Assembly: GCA_947499725.1 (NCBI GenBank)
Contig: CANMPK010000001.1
Location: forward strand, 1-64,000
Direction of reading: 5' to 3'
DNA: 64,000 nt
Origin: an uncultured Paracoccaceae bacterium
Lineage (GTDB): Bacteria > Pseudomonadota > Alphaproteobacteria > Rhodobacterales > Rhodobacteraceae
Shown in pieces: positions 50,151 through 59,385 of this stretch; position 1 is the first letter of the stretch; the number at the start of each line of letters is the position of its first letter. The translations under genes and the position numbers were made by a program. A model generated the notes under the pieces. That model ran no database searches. It had not been told where the DNA came from and saw only the letters and a list, made by a program, of their open reading frames with translations.

Positions 50151-51794
50151 ATGTCTGATCTGCGCGATACTGCGATGAGCTCGAAAGCCTGGCCTTTTGA
50201 AGAGGCGCGTCGCCTCGTCAAACGCTTTGCAAAGCAGCCGCCAGAGAAGGGATATGTGCTGTTTCAAACGGGGTATGGCCCGTCTGGCCTGCCGCATATC
50301 GGCACCTTTGGCGAAGTGGCCCGCACCACCATGGTGCGCCGCGCGTTTGAGCAGATCAGCGACATTCCAACCAAGCTGATCTGTTTCTCTGACGATATGG
50401 ATGGTTTCCGTAAGGTACCGACGAACTTGCCAAACCAAGAGATGTTGGCAGAAGATTTGAACCTGCCACTGACCAAAGTGCGTGATCCGTTTGGCACGCA
50501 TGAAGGTTTTGCGCAGCACAATAACGCGCGCCTGTGTGCTTTCTTGGATAGCTTTGGCTTCGAATATGAATTCGCGTCTGCCACCGATTACTACACAAGC
50601 GGCAAGTTCGATGAGGCTTTGCTGACCGCGCTTGAGCGTTTTGACAAGATTCAAGAGATCATGTTGCCAACGCTGGGCGAAGAGCGTCGCGCGACTTATT
50701 CTTGCTTCTTGCCCGTGTCTCCGAAAACGGGTCACGTGCTTCAGGTGCCTACGCTAGAGCGTAACCTGTCTAAAGGCACGATCGTGTATCAAGAGCCTGA
50801 TGGAGAGAAGATCGAAATCCCCGTCACGGGCGGCAACGTCAAGATGCAGTGGAAGCCGGATTGGGCGATGCGCTGGGCGGCTTTGGGCGTTGATTACGAA
50901 ATGTCTGGCAAAGACCTGATCGACAGTGTCACGCAATCCAGCAAGATTTGCCGTGCGTTGGGTAAGCCTGCGCCAGAAAGCCTGTCTTACGAGCTGTTCA
51001 ACGATGAGCTGGGTGGCAAGATTTCCAAATCCAAAGGCAATGGCTTGTCTATGGAAGAGTGGCTGTCTTACGCCGCGCCGGAAAGCCTTCAGTACTTTAT
51101 GTACCTCAAGCCGAAAACAGCGAAGCGCTTGTATTTTGACGTGATCCCAAAAGCGGTTGATGAGTACCACCAACAGCTGCGCGCCTATGCCGGGCAGGAC
51201 CAGAAGGGGCGTTTGAACAACCCTGTTTATCACATCCACGGTCACAACGTGCCGGCCTCTGATATGGTTGTGCCGTTTTCGATGCTGTTGAACCTTGCGA
51301 GCGCCTCTAGTGCGGAAGACAAGGAAACCATGTGGGGCTTTATCGGCAAATACGCGCCAGATGCGACGCCGGAAACGCACCCAAGCATGGATCAGGCTGC
51401 TGGTTTTGCCGTGCGCTACTTCAATGATTTCGTGAAGCCAGAGAAGGTCTATCGCGCGCCAACAGATCAAGAGCGTGCGGCTTTGGCCGATTTGGCAAAA
51501 GCATTGGGTTCTGCAGAGGCTGCCTTGGAAGCGATTGCTACCAAGAACGCAGCGATGGGCAATGATGATCCTCTGCCAGAAGCGGATTTCACAAGCGAGG
51601 ATTTTTTGCAGTCTATCGTCTTCGCGATTGGTAAGAACCACGGGTTTGAGCCGCTGCGTGATTGGTTCAAAGCGATTTACGAAGTTCTGCTGGGCGCATC
51701 ACAAGGCCCGCGCTTTGGTGGGTTTATCGCTCTGTATGGGGTGGAAGAGACCATCGCATTGATCAACGCTGGCCTGAACGGCGAATTGAGCTAA
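50151..51794 (+). CDS. lysK: Lysyl-tRNA synthetase, class I
   Basis: 547 residues from the ATG at 50151 (GGAGATACAC upstream). Charges tRNA-Lys. Class I signature HIGT in GYGPSGLPHIGTFGE and KISKSKGNG near residue 290, so this is the archaeal/alphaproteobacterial class I enzyme and not LysS. C-terminal anticodon region is helical. Strong terminator 11 bp after the stop. Confidence 0.97.
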   Translation: MSDLRDTAMSSKAWPFEEARRLVKRFAKQPPEKGYVLFQTGYGPSGLPHIGTFGEVARTTMVRRAFEQISDIPTKLICFSDDMDGFRKVPTNLPNQEMLAEDLNLPLTKVRDPFGTHEGFAQHNNARLCAFLDSFGFEYEFASATDYYTSGKFDEALLTALERFDKIQEIMLPTLGEERRATYSCFLPVSPKTGHVLQVPTLERNLSKGTIVYQEPDGEKIEIPVTGGNVKMQWKPDWAMRWAALGVDYEMSGKDLIDSVTQSSKICRALGKPAPESLSYELFNDELGGKISKSKGNGLSMEEWLSYAAPESLQYFMYLKPKTAKRLYFDVIPKAVDEYHQQLRAYAGQDQKGRLNNPVYHIHGHNVPASDMVVPFSMLLNLASASSAEDKETMWGFIGKYAPDATPETHPSMDQAAGFAVRYFNDFVKPEKVYRAPTDQERAALADLAKALGSAEAALEAIATKNAAMGNDDPLPEADFTSEDFLQSIVFAIGKNHGFEPLRDWFKAIYEVLLGASQGPRFGGFIALYGVEETIALINAGLNGELS

Positions 51795-51805
51795 AACAAA
51801 TTTGA

Positions 51806-51834
51806 AACGGCGGCCTGAGAGGCCGCCGTTTTTC
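51806..51834 (+). terminator. Strong terminator after lysK
   Basis: AACGGCGGCC, 5-nt loop, GGCCGCCGTT, then TTTCTT. A perfect 10-bp stem between convergent genes; it may work in both directions. Confidence 0.9.
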
Positions 51835-52287
51835 TTAGCAGCAGGCTGTTTGTTTCTGGCTATCGCAGTTGCTGCTTGCGCGCTGGGCTGGTTTGCAAAC
51901 GGCTGCGCCATTTGTCAGGGCGATGGTCAGGCGCTCGTTTACGCTGGCTACATCTTGCACATGGTAGATATGCAACCCGTTGTTTTCCGGTGCGAATTCA
52001 ACGCGTAGGTCCGTGTTTCCGAGTGCTGGGATTGCTTTCAGGCTATGGGCAAGGATTTTGGCCAGTTTGCCAGCGCTCATCGCGCGGCCTCCATGCCCGT
52101 CGAGCAATTGCAGGGTCACTTCGTCAAACTGATCTTCATTGCCACCGCAGTCGATGCTGCTGATCTTGGCATGTTTAAGCTCCGTGATGTGAAACCCCGC
52201 GTTGATGCCTTGGCCGTTTGCAGTGAAGTGGATAGGCGCGGTTTCGGGCTGTGCTTTGGCGTTTTCCAGTAGGTCGAGCAGGGTCAT
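51835..52287 (-). CDS. DUF6428 family protein
   Basis: 150 residues from the ATG at 52287, with GGAG correctly spaced; the longer frame runs through the divergent promoter. Matches the DUF6428 family found beside ArsR regulators in Rhodobacteraceae (FHITELKHAKISSIDCGG; DEVTLQLLDGHGGRAMSAGK). The tail has four cysteines, including a final CC, which suggests metal or metalloid binding. A TTTCAA-N6-TTGAAA dyad overlaps its start region, so it is likely repressed by the adjacent ArsR. Confidence 0.85.
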   Translation of the reverse strand: MTLLDLLENAKAQPETAPIHFTANGQGINAGFHITELKHAKISSIDCGGNEDQFDEVTLQLLDGHGGRAMSAGKLAKILAHSLKAIPALGNTDLRVEFAPENNGLHIYHVQDVASVNERLTIALTNGAAVCKPAQRASSNCDSQKQTACC

Positions 52288-52298
52288 TGGGAACTCCA

Positions 52299-52316
52299 TT
52301 TCAATGATTCTTGAAA
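52299..52316. promoter_or_regulatory. ArsR-type operator 1 (DUF6428 side)
   Basis: TTTCAATGATTCTTGAAA, a TTTCAA-N6-TTGAAA dyad, 12-29 bp upstream of the DUF6428 ATG. Confidence 0.75.
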
Positions 52317-52341
52317 TATAAATAGATTGCGCAATTTGTTG

Positions 52342-52359
52342 TTTCAAGTATTTTTGAAA
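52342..52359. promoter_or_regulatory. ArsR-type operator 2 (arsR side)
   Basis: TTTCAAGTATTTTTGAAA, same TTTCAA-N6-TTGAAA dyad, ending 1 bp before the arsR ATG. The two dyads are centred 43 bp apart, about four helical turns. Confidence 0.75.
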
Positions 52360-52360
52360 T

Positions 52361-52693
52361 ATGAATGAAGAAATCGCCATGAAAGCCTTTGGGGCTTTGT
52401 CGAATGAAACGCGGTTGCGTGTGGTCAAACTTTTGGTGGCTGCTGGCCCTGAAGGTAGCAGCGCAGGCGACATTGCCGAACAAATCGGCGCGAGCCCATC
52501 TCGGGCGTCGTTTCATCTATCGGCCCTGTCCGAGACTGGCATGGTGACATCAGAACGGCAGGCGCGTTCGGTTCGTTATTTCATTGATTTCCAAGCGCTT
52601 GGATCGTTGGCGAACTTCTTGCTCGAAGATTGCTGCCAGGGCAATGCCGATGCACGCGCTTGTTGCGAACCTTCAAATGGCTGTTGCTCGTAG
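52361..52693 (+). CDS. arsR: ArsR/SmtB-family metal-responsive repressor
   Basis: 110 residues. Winged helix with recognition segment EQIGASPSRASFHLSALSET. Metal site candidates are in the tail: ...LEDCCQGNADARACCEPSNG and a final CC, rather than the ELCVCDL motif of classical ArsR in helix 3, so sensing chemistry differs from E. coli ArsR. The dyad directly before its ATG fits autorepression. Divergent to the DUF6428 gene, which is the probable target; no arsenate reductase or efflux gene is in the window. Confidence 0.9.
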   Translation: MNEEIAMKAFGALSNETRLRVVKLLVAAGPEGSSAGDIAEQIGASPSRASFHLSALSETGMVTSERQARSVRYFIDFQALGSLANFLLEDCCQGNADARACCEPSNGCCS

Positions 52694-52801
52694 GGGCCTG
52701 CGTACGGTCCACCAAAACCGCGTTAACCTTACCTTTCGTACACCCTTTGCCTAACGCGCCGGCCCTCTGGTGCCGCGCATTCGCCATGGAAAGGGTTACG
52801 G

Positions 52802-55081
52802 ATGAACAAGGCAATTACGGACGGTTTGGATTTGATGCCACCCGCGTTTTCCGAGGGGCTTGATGTGTGGTCAAGCGGGGACGGAACGCCGGGCTCGGAC
52901 ACCTATGATGGGGCAGGGAACGCGGCCTTTGTGCCATCTGATGCGGATTTCGGTGGGTGTTTGGAGCTTCAGAAAACCGAAGCGACGCAATCTTTACGGT
53001 ACATGGGGCAAACGCCCATGGTGCCGGGCTGTTATTTGCGGATCACTGCGCGGGTGAAGGTGGTCAGCGGGGCGCTGCCTGCTGTGCGTATTGCCGCTTG
53101 GGCCGGTGATAGCGGCGCGCATGTGTCTGGCGTTGTGCAGGTTGGCCCTTCTGTTGCTTTGGAAACCTACGGCGAGGTTGTTGAGGTTTCGGCAATCGTT
53201 GGTTCTGGCCTGCGCGATGGCGTGGATATGCCTTGGGGCACCGTGCCAAATTACGCCCATGTGGGTTTGGATTTAACCGGTGCGACGGGCGGCGTTGTTC
53301 GTATTGATGACATTGTGGTGGAGGATATGACCTCGGTGTTTCATCGCAATATGATGGCCATGGTGGATGTGCGTGACTTTGGTGCCGTGGGCGATGGAAG
53401 CAGTGATGATACGGGGGCGTTTCTGGCAGCGAATGCTGCAGCGGATGGACGCGAGATTTTGGTGTCTGCGGGGACCTATTACTTGGCATCAGATGTGCGC
53501 CTGACAGAGCGGGTGCGGTTTGAAGGCACTGTGACGATGCCAACTGATGCGATCCTTGATCTGACCAAAAGCTTTGATTTGCCGACTTATATTGATGCCT
53601 TTGGGAATGAACAGCTTGGGTTTGAAAAGGCGTTTCAATCTTTGCTGAACAGCTCCGATCATGAGTCTTTGGATATGGGTGGGCGGCGGATCACGATTAC
53701 CTCGCCGATTGATATGCAAGCGATTGTGCCAAACCGTGACTCCTATGCGCAGCGTCGCCACATTGCGAATGGGCAGTTCTTTGTATCAGGCGATACGGAA
53801 TGGGAACCTGATGTCGAGACATCTGCTGCAACCTATGATGCGGGCAATGCGTTGACGCTGACGGCTGTTGCGAATGTTGCGAACATTCAGGTTGGGTCTT
53901 TGATCACGGGTAATGGCGTCGGGCGCGAGGTCTATGTGCGGGCCAAGAATGACGCCACACAAGAGATCACGCTGAGCGCACCACTTTATGACGCTGAAGG
54001 CACGCAGACCTACACCTTTACGCGTTTCAAATATGTTTTGGATTTCTCGGGCTTTAGCAAGTTGCAGCGCTTGTCGATTTCGGATGTCGAGCTGCTGTGC
54101 AACAACATTGCCAGCGGTATCTTATTGGCTCCAGCAGGCGTGGTGTTTCAATTGCGCGACAGTTGGATCAACCGCCCTGCAGATCGGGGTATTACAAGCC
54201 ATGGAGAAGGCTGTCAGGGCATGCTGATTGACCGCTGTAACTTCCTTAGCGGAGAGGCGAGCAGTCGCGCGCAGGATCGTTCGACCATTGTTTTGAATAC
54301 AAATGCCAATGACGTAAAGCTGCGCAACAATCGAGCCACACAGTTCAAACACTTCGCGGTTTTGGGCGGGGCGAACAATATGGTGATTGGCAACCATTTC
54401 TTCCAAGGCGATGCCGAGCCGGCTGGTGTGCGCACGGCGGGCATTGTGCTGACCGATAGCCATTGTGCCTCGACGTTGACGGGCAACTATGTGGACAATT
54501 GTTCGATTGAGTGGACCAATGAAACGGACGCCACGCCAAATTTCACCAATGGGTTTTCGTTTTCAGCGCTCAGCGTGGATGACAACGTGTTCCTCTCTGG
54601 TGATGTGGCGCCTTGGTCTGCGTTTTTGGTGATTAAACCTTATGGGACCGGGCATTTCATTGGTGGTTTGAGTGTGTCCGGGAATAAGTTCCGCAGCATT
54701 AATGGGCCGATTGATCGTGTTGATCGTGTCGATGATACCTTCGCACCGCTTGATACTTCTAAGGGTAAGAATATTCGGTTTGACGGAAACACGTTCCATC
54801 AGATCGAAACGCCCGTCTACAATCCGCTTGTGATGACGCATGATCAAAACTCTACAGCGACGAGCTGGACCGTTGATACGGATGGGCAGTTGCCGTTTGG
54901 CGGGCAAGCACGGACCGTTGAATCTGTGGTAGCAACCTCGCCATTGCGCAATGGCAGCAATCAGACGCGATTTGCTGTGCCCTATGTTGACTTGCAGCAA
55001 GGGGCAGATGGCGATCAATTGCGCCTGAATTGGGAAGAAGCTTTGCAGGGTGAGGTGACGTTGCGCGTTTCTATGACGTGA
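52802..55081 (+). CDS. Right-handed beta-helix protein, pectate-lyase-3-like
   Basis: 759 residues. The N-terminal part (about 1-175) looks like a carbohydrate-binding beta-sandwich (YLRITARVKVVSGALPAVRI; YAHVGLDLTGATGGVVRIDD). Then comes a Pectate_lyase_3/GH28-like start (VDVRDFGAVGDGSSDDTGAF), followed by a long parallel beta-helix. No signal peptide, odd for a polysaccharide lyase. Related proteins occur singly in Roseobacters and are annotated only by fold; a surface, phage-tail-like or polysaccharide-binding role is possible. GGTTACGG upstream is a poor ribosome site. Confidence 0.85.
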   Translation: MNKAITDGLDLMPPAFSEGLDVWSSGDGTPGSDTYDGAGNAAFVPSDADFGGCLELQKTEATQSLRYMGQTPMVPGCYLRITARVKVVSGALPAVRIAAWAGDSGAHVSGVVQVGPSVALETYGEVVEVSAIVGSGLRDGVDMPWGTVPNYAHVGLDLTGATGGVVRIDDIVVEDMTSVFHRNMMAMVDVRDFGAVGDGSSDDTGAFLAANAAADGREILVSAGTYYLASDVRLTERVRFEGTVTMPTDAILDLTKSFDLPTYIDAFGNEQLGFEKAFQSLLNSSDHESLDMGGRRITITSPIDMQAIVPNRDSYAQRRHIANGQFFVSGDTEWEPDVETSAATYDAGNALTLTAVANVANIQVGSLITGNGVGREVYVRAKNDATQEITLSAPLYDAEGTQTYTFTRFKYVLDFSGFSKLQRLSISDVELLCNNIASGILLAPAGVVFQLRDSWINRPADRGITSHGEGCQGMLIDRCNFLSGEASSRAQDRSTIVLNTNANDVKLRNNRATQFKHFAVLGGANNMVIGNHFFQGDAEPAGVRTAGIVLTDSHCASTLTGNYVDNCSIEWTNETDATPNFTNGFSFSALSVDDNVFLSGDVAPWSAFLVIKPYGTGHFIGGLSVSGNKFRSINGPIDRVDRVDDTFAPLDTSKGKNIRFDGNTFHQIETPVYNPLVMTHDQNSTATSWTVDTDGQLPFGGQARTVESVVATSPLRNGSNQTRFAVPYVDLQQGADGDQLRLNWEEALQGEVTLRVSMT

Positions 55082-55084
55082 TGA

Positions 55085-55228
55085 TCAGCGCCAGAAGGTG
55101 AGCCATTCGATCATCTCGACGAACTTACGTGCAAAAATCAATGTGACCGCGCCATCCATGTAATGGTAATCCAGTGCAAGCGCGACGCCTAGGGCGACTG
55201 CGATGGATATTGCAATGGCATTGGTCAT
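55085..55228 (-). CDS. Small membrane protein (47 aa)
   Basis: A frame from ATG 55228 to TGA 55085, 47 residues, with GAGGA 10 nt before the start. One hydrophobic helix (AIAISIAVALGVALALDYHY) and a basic/aromatic end (ARKFVEMIEWLTFWR). The ending resembles short proteins seen next to gap genes in Rhodobacteraceae. Lies 90 bp after gap in the same direction and convergent to the beta-helix gene. Function unknown. Confidence 0.7.
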   Translation of the reverse strand: MTNAIAISIAVALGVALALDYHYMDGAVTLIFARKFVEMIEWLTFWR

Positions 55229-55318
55229 GACTGCGTCCTCAAACCCGATTTGGCTACCTTGATCTTAGGTATGCCTGACAGGGCTTGAGGGCGCAACATT
55301 CTTAAGGTTTTAAACCTG

Positions 55319-56320
55319 TTAGCCGAGTTGGCCCATTTTCGCAGCAAGATCTGCCATGCGAGTCGAGAAGCCCCATTCGTTGTCGTACCAAGACAGAACG
55401 CGCACGGTACGGCCACCAATCACTTTGGTCTGCTCTGGTGCAAAGATAGAGCTTTCGGTTGTGTGGTTGAAATCAACAGAAACCTTTGGTTCTGCATCAT
55501 AGCCCAGTACGCCCTTCATCGTTGTCGCCGCCGCTTCGCGAACGATTTCGTTCACGTCTTCAACGGTGACGTCTTTGGAGGCCACAAAGGTCAGGTCGAC
55601 TGCAGAGACATTTGGCGTTGGTACACGAATGGCTGTGCCATCCAGCTTGCCTTTCATTTCGGGCAGAACTTCCCCTAGTGCTTTCGCTGCACCTGTGGAG
55701 GTTGGGATCATTGCCATAGCCGCTGCGCGGGCGCGGTATAGATCGCTGTGACGGCGATCTAGCGTTGGTTGATCGCCGGTGTAGCTGTGAATTGTTGTCA
55801 TCAGGCCGTTTTCAATGCCGATGGCATCGTTCAGCACTTTGGCCAAAGGCGCGAGGCAGTTGGTGGTGCAGCTGCCGTTGGAGATCATGTTGTCGTTCGC
55901 GCTCAGCAGGTGATCGTTCACGCCGAACACCACGGTGCGCTGCACGTTCTTGGCTGGTGCCGAGATCAGGACTTTCTTTGCGCCACGCTCTAGGTGCTTG
56001 GCTGCTTTCAGGCCATCATTGAATTGACCTGTGCATTCCAGAACCACATCAACGCCTGTCCAATCCAGCTCGTCCATGTCGTAGGTCGAGAACATGCGCA
56101 TCGGGCCTTGGCCCACATCCATCGTGCCGTTTTGCACCACTACGTCGTTCGGGAAACGACCGTGGACAGAGTCATAGCGGATCAGGTGCGCTGCTGTTTC
56201 CAGTGGGCCGGTTGCGTTCACTTTGACAACTTTCACATCGTCCCGTGCGGCTTCTGCAATTTGCATCAAGGTACAGCGGCCAATGCGGCCAAAACCATTG
56301 ATCCCTAGGGTGACGGTCAT
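55319..56320 (-). CDS. gap: Glyceraldehyde-3-phosphate dehydrogenase, type I
   Basis: 333 residues from the ATG at 56320 (AGAGAGGAC upstream). Rossmann start GINGFGRIGRC, catalytic Cys in SNGSCTTNCLAP, His in the HSYTGDQ region and C-terminal SWYDNEWGFSTRM. Oxidative phosphorylation of glyceraldehyde 3-phosphate in glycolysis or the reverse in gluconeogenesis. No phosphoglycerate kinase or transketolase adjoins it. Confidence 0.97.
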   Translation of the reverse strand: MTVTLGINGFGRIGRCTLMQIAEAARDDVKVVKVNATGPLETAAHLIRYDSVHGRFPNDVVVQNGTMDVGQGPMRMFSTYDMDELDWTGVDVVLECTGQFNDGLKAAKHLERGAKKVLISAPAKNVQRTVVFGVNDHLLSANDNMISNGSCTTNCLAPLAKVLNDAIGIENGLMTTIHSYTGDQPTLDRRHSDLYRARAAAMAMIPTSTGAAKALGEVLPEMKGKLDGTAIRVPTPNVSAVDLTFVASKDVTVEDVNEIVREAAATTMKGVLGYDAEPKVSVDFNHTTESSIFAPEQTKVIGGRTVRVLSWYDNEWGFSTRMADLAAKMGQLG

Positions 56321-56529
56321 GAGATGTCCTCTCTCTGAAGTCATGATCTGTTAGGGCGGATATAGATCAGGGATTGAGAAAGAGGGAAGTAAAAAGGTGT
56401 TTTAACTCAGTGTGTTAACGTTAACAGTGCTGCACTGCATCATGTTTGCGATAACGGTGCCGACACCGTTGGCGATAACGGGTTTTGGCGGACCGCTGTT
56501 TTCCAGCGCATTTCACAGGGGATTCGTTT

Positions 56530-56925
56530 TTAGGTTTTGTTTGTGCCTGCCAAGTCTTTCAAAATTGGGCAGTCGGGTCTGTCATCGCCAGCGCACTTTG
56601 TGACCAACTCTGACAGTGTATCGTGCATAGCTTGCAGCTCTGCCATTTTGACCTTTATGTCTGCTAAGTGGTCTTTTGCGATGCGGCGAACGCTTTCGCT
56701 CGCCCGATTTTGGTCTTCGTATAGAGAAATTAACTGGCGGCACTCTTCTACGCTAAAGCCAAGGGCGCGTCCTCGGGCAATGAACTGCAGTTTATGAACA
56801 TCTGTATCAGAGAAATCTCGATAGCCATTCGCCCCTCGAGCAGGGCTAATTAACCCGATATCTTCATAGTATCGGATGGTCTTTGTTGGCAGACCTGATC
56901 GTTTGGATGTTTGGCCAATGTTCAT
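56530..56925 (-). CDS. cueR: Copper-responsive MerR-family activator
   Basis: 131 residues. MerR winged helix MNIGQTSKRSGLPTKTIRYY, coiled-coil dimer helix, and the Cys pair of the Cu(I)/Ag(I) loop in KCAGDDRPDCPI, as in CueR. The ATG directly follows the copA stop codon, so it is made from the copA transcript and probably controls its own synthesis through the single operator upstream of copA. Confidence 0.93.
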   Translation of the reverse strand: MNIGQTSKRSGLPTKTIRYYEDIGLISPARGANGYRDFSDTDVHKLQFIARGRALGFSVEECRQLISLYEDQNRASESVRRIAKDHLADIKVKMAELQAMHDTLSELVTKCAGDDRPDCPILKDLAGTNKT

Positions 56926-59358
56926 TTAAGTTTCCTTTGGTCGAAAACGGCGCAACCGCAATGCGTTCGAAACCACAAAAAGCGAACTGAGCGTCATGGC
57001 ACCCGCGGCTAAGATTGGCGAAAATGTTATGCCCAACAGGGGGTAAAGCAATCCAGCGGCAACTGGGATTAGTAGGATATTGTAGGCGAAGGCCCAGAAC
57101 AGGTTTTGCTTGATGTTTTGCAGAGTGGCTTGGGAGAGCTGAATGGCGGTGGATACAGCCTCTAGGCTTGAGCTGCGCAAAATCACATCAGCCGTTTCTA
57201 AAGCGACATCCATTCCGCGGCCAAGCGCAATGCCTGTTTCGGCTTGGGCGAGCGCAGGGGCGTCATTGATGCCGTCCCCGACAAAGGCCACGGTTCCATG
57301 TTCTGACTGCAAGGATTTGATGACTTGTGCCTTTCCTTCAGGCGATACCTCGGAGTGAATGTTGGTGATGCCGAGTTCTTGGGCAATCGTTAGCGCGACT
57401 TCTGCGCGATCTCCCGTGATCATAGCGCAAGCGATACCTCGCTTTTGTAAATACGAAATCGTGGTCTTTGCACTGGGTTTTAGCTGATCTCTAAGTCCAA
57501 AGCAGGCAATCGCGGTGCCTTCGGCCGCTAGAAAAATAGGTGTGTGCCCAGAGTTTGAAAACGCGAGGCCCTTTTCGGCTAGGGCATTGGTGGCAATGCC
57601 TTGTTTTTCTAAGAAACGGGCCGACCCGATAAAAACTGTTTCCCCGTCAATGATGCCTTCCAACCCTCCACCTGGGTGTTCTGTGAGGGATGTGACATCT
57701 GGTAAGCGCTTGCCAAGGCTTGATTTTTGAAAGGCGTAAGCAATTGGGTGACTTGATTTGGCCTCCAACGCGCAAGCTAGGTTAAGAGAAAGAGCAAGTG
57801 TTGTCTGGTCGGTGCAATGGTGTTTCGCGAGAAGCGGTTTGCCTTCGGTTAGTGTGCCTGTTTTGTCGAAAGCGACTAGATGCGTTTCTCCTAGGTGCTG
57901 AAGTGCGCTGCCTTGTCGAAATAACACCCCAAGCCTTGCCGCGCGGCCGCTGCTGACCATGACAGACATTGGCGCGGCAAGACCCATCGCACATGGGCAT
58001 GCAATAATGAGAACCGAGACCGTCGCAACCAATGCATGGCTCACAGAAGGGCCGAACGTCAGCCACATCAGGCCTGAAAACACTGCAAGACTAAGCACGG
58101 CAGGAACGAACCAAGCTGTGATTTTGTCTGCGAGGTTTTGGATCGGTAGCTTGGCCGCCTGTGCGCGCCGCACAGTTTGAACGATACGTGACAGCGCAGT
58201 GTCGGAGCCGACCGCTGTGGCTTCAAACCGAAAGACGCCTGTGCCATTGACCGTGCCGCCGACCACGAAATCACCGCTTGTTTTCGAGACGGGCAGGGGT
58301 TCGCCCGTCATCATCGCTTCGTCGACTTCAGTTGCTCCGGCCGTCACCACGCCATCAACGGGAATTCGTTCGCCCGCATGAATATGCACGATGTCGCCTA
58401 TTGCGATCTGGGACACGGGAACCTGTTTTGGGTCGCCGTCTTTTTCCACCAACGCAACATCGGGAATGCGCTGCATGAGCGTTACAATGGCATTCGCGGC
58501 TTCGGATTTAGCGCGTGCTTCGAGCCATCGCCCCAAAAGGATAAGAGCGATGATGACGCCAGCCGCTTCGAAATACACATGTCGTGCAGACACTGGCAAA
58601 GAAGCCGGGGCGATCAAGACCAACATGGAATACCCCCATGCCGATAGGGTGCCAAGGGTAACAAGGCTATTCATGTCTGGATGGCGGCGCCAAAGGTTTG
58701 CAATGCCTTGCCCGATAATCTGACGTCCAGGACCAAGCAAAACTGCGGTGGCCAGCAAGGCCTGAATGGCCCAAGTTTGGCGGTGGCCTAAAATGTCATG
58801 CAGCCACACATGAAAGGCCGGCGCGATGTGACCGCCCATTTCCAGTATGAGAAGAGGGGCGGCCAGTGCGATTGCAAAAAGTGCTTTAGTGCGCTCTGAG
58901 CGGGAGGCAGGTCTTTTGTCCTGTTGTCGTGCGAGAGGTTTTTCGGCCGTTGGCGGAAACCCGATATCATTCAGCGTTGATGTGAAGGTTTGTTGGGTTG
59001 CTTCCGCGTTGATGGTTTCTACCCAGATCGTTTTATCTGCAAGATTGACGCGTACTTTGACGACACCTGCATGAGCGTTCAGCGCGTTTTCGATCCGCCT
59101 TTGACAGCTGGCACAGTGAAGGTTTGGAATGTGAAATTCATAGGTCTCTACGCACACTGGATAGCCAGCTTTGCGCAAATCGCCTTGCACGGCGGTCAGG
59201 GTCTCTGGGTTCCCAATCGGAATGGACGCACGTTTTGTGGCGAGGTTCACTGCGACGGGTTCACCTGCAAATTGCGCCAACAGAACCTTTTCTGCTCGAG
59301 TTACACAACTCGCGCAGTTTAAGTGGGACAACGTGATTTCGAAATTCTGAGATGTCAT
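56926..59358 (-). CDS. copA: Cu(I)-exporting P1B-type ATPase
   Basis: 810 residues from the ATG at 59358. Two N-terminal heavy-metal domains with LNCASC and LHCASC, then eight membrane helices with the translocation motif ACPCAMGLAAP. Phosphorylation site FDKTGTLTEG; nucleotide domain with HP dipeptide SHPIAYAF; hinge VGDGINDAPALAQAE. It pumps Cu(I) out of the cytoplasm. Cognate CueR follows directly. Confidence 0.96.
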   Translation of the reverse strand: MTSQNFEITLSHLNCASCVTRAEKVLLAQFAGEPVAVNLATKRASIPIGNPETLTAVQGDLRKAGYPVCVETYEFHIPNLHCASCQRRIENALNAHAGVVKVRVNLADKTIWVETINAEATQQTFTSTLNDIGFPPTAEKPLARQQDKRPASRSERTKALFAIALAAPLLILEMGGHIAPAFHVWLHDILGHRQTWAIQALLATAVLLGPGRQIIGQGIANLWRRHPDMNSLVTLGTLSAWGYSMLVLIAPASLPVSARHVYFEAAGVIIALILLGRWLEARAKSEAANAIVTLMQRIPDVALVEKDGDPKQVPVSQIAIGDIVHIHAGERIPVDGVVTAGATEVDEAMMTGEPLPVSKTSGDFVVGGTVNGTGVFRFEATAVGSDTALSRIVQTVRRAQAAKLPIQNLADKITAWFVPAVLSLAVFSGLMWLTFGPSVSHALVATVSVLIIACPCAMGLAAPMSVMVSSGRAARLGVLFRQGSALQHLGETHLVAFDKTGTLTEGKPLLAKHHCTDQTTLALSLNLACALEAKSSHPIAYAFQKSSLGKRLPDVTSLTEHPGGGLEGIIDGETVFIGSARFLEKQGIATNALAEKGLAFSNSGHTPIFLAAEGTAIACFGLRDQLKPSAKTTISYLQKRGIACAMITGDRAEVALTIAQELGITNIHSEVSPEGKAQVIKSLQSEHGTVAFVGDGINDAPALAQAETGIALGRGMDVALETADVILRSSSLEAVSTAIQLSQATLQNIKQNLFWAFAYNILLIPVAAGLLYPLLGITFSPILAAGAMTLSSLFVVSNALRLRRFRPKET

Positions 59359-59385
59359 GGCAGTGATCCAATGATGAACCACTGC

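Noticed and set aside
50754-51641. 295-codon minus-strand ORF opposite lysK
   Set aside because: Antisense to a complete class I lysyl-tRNA synthetase; no domain or ribosome site.
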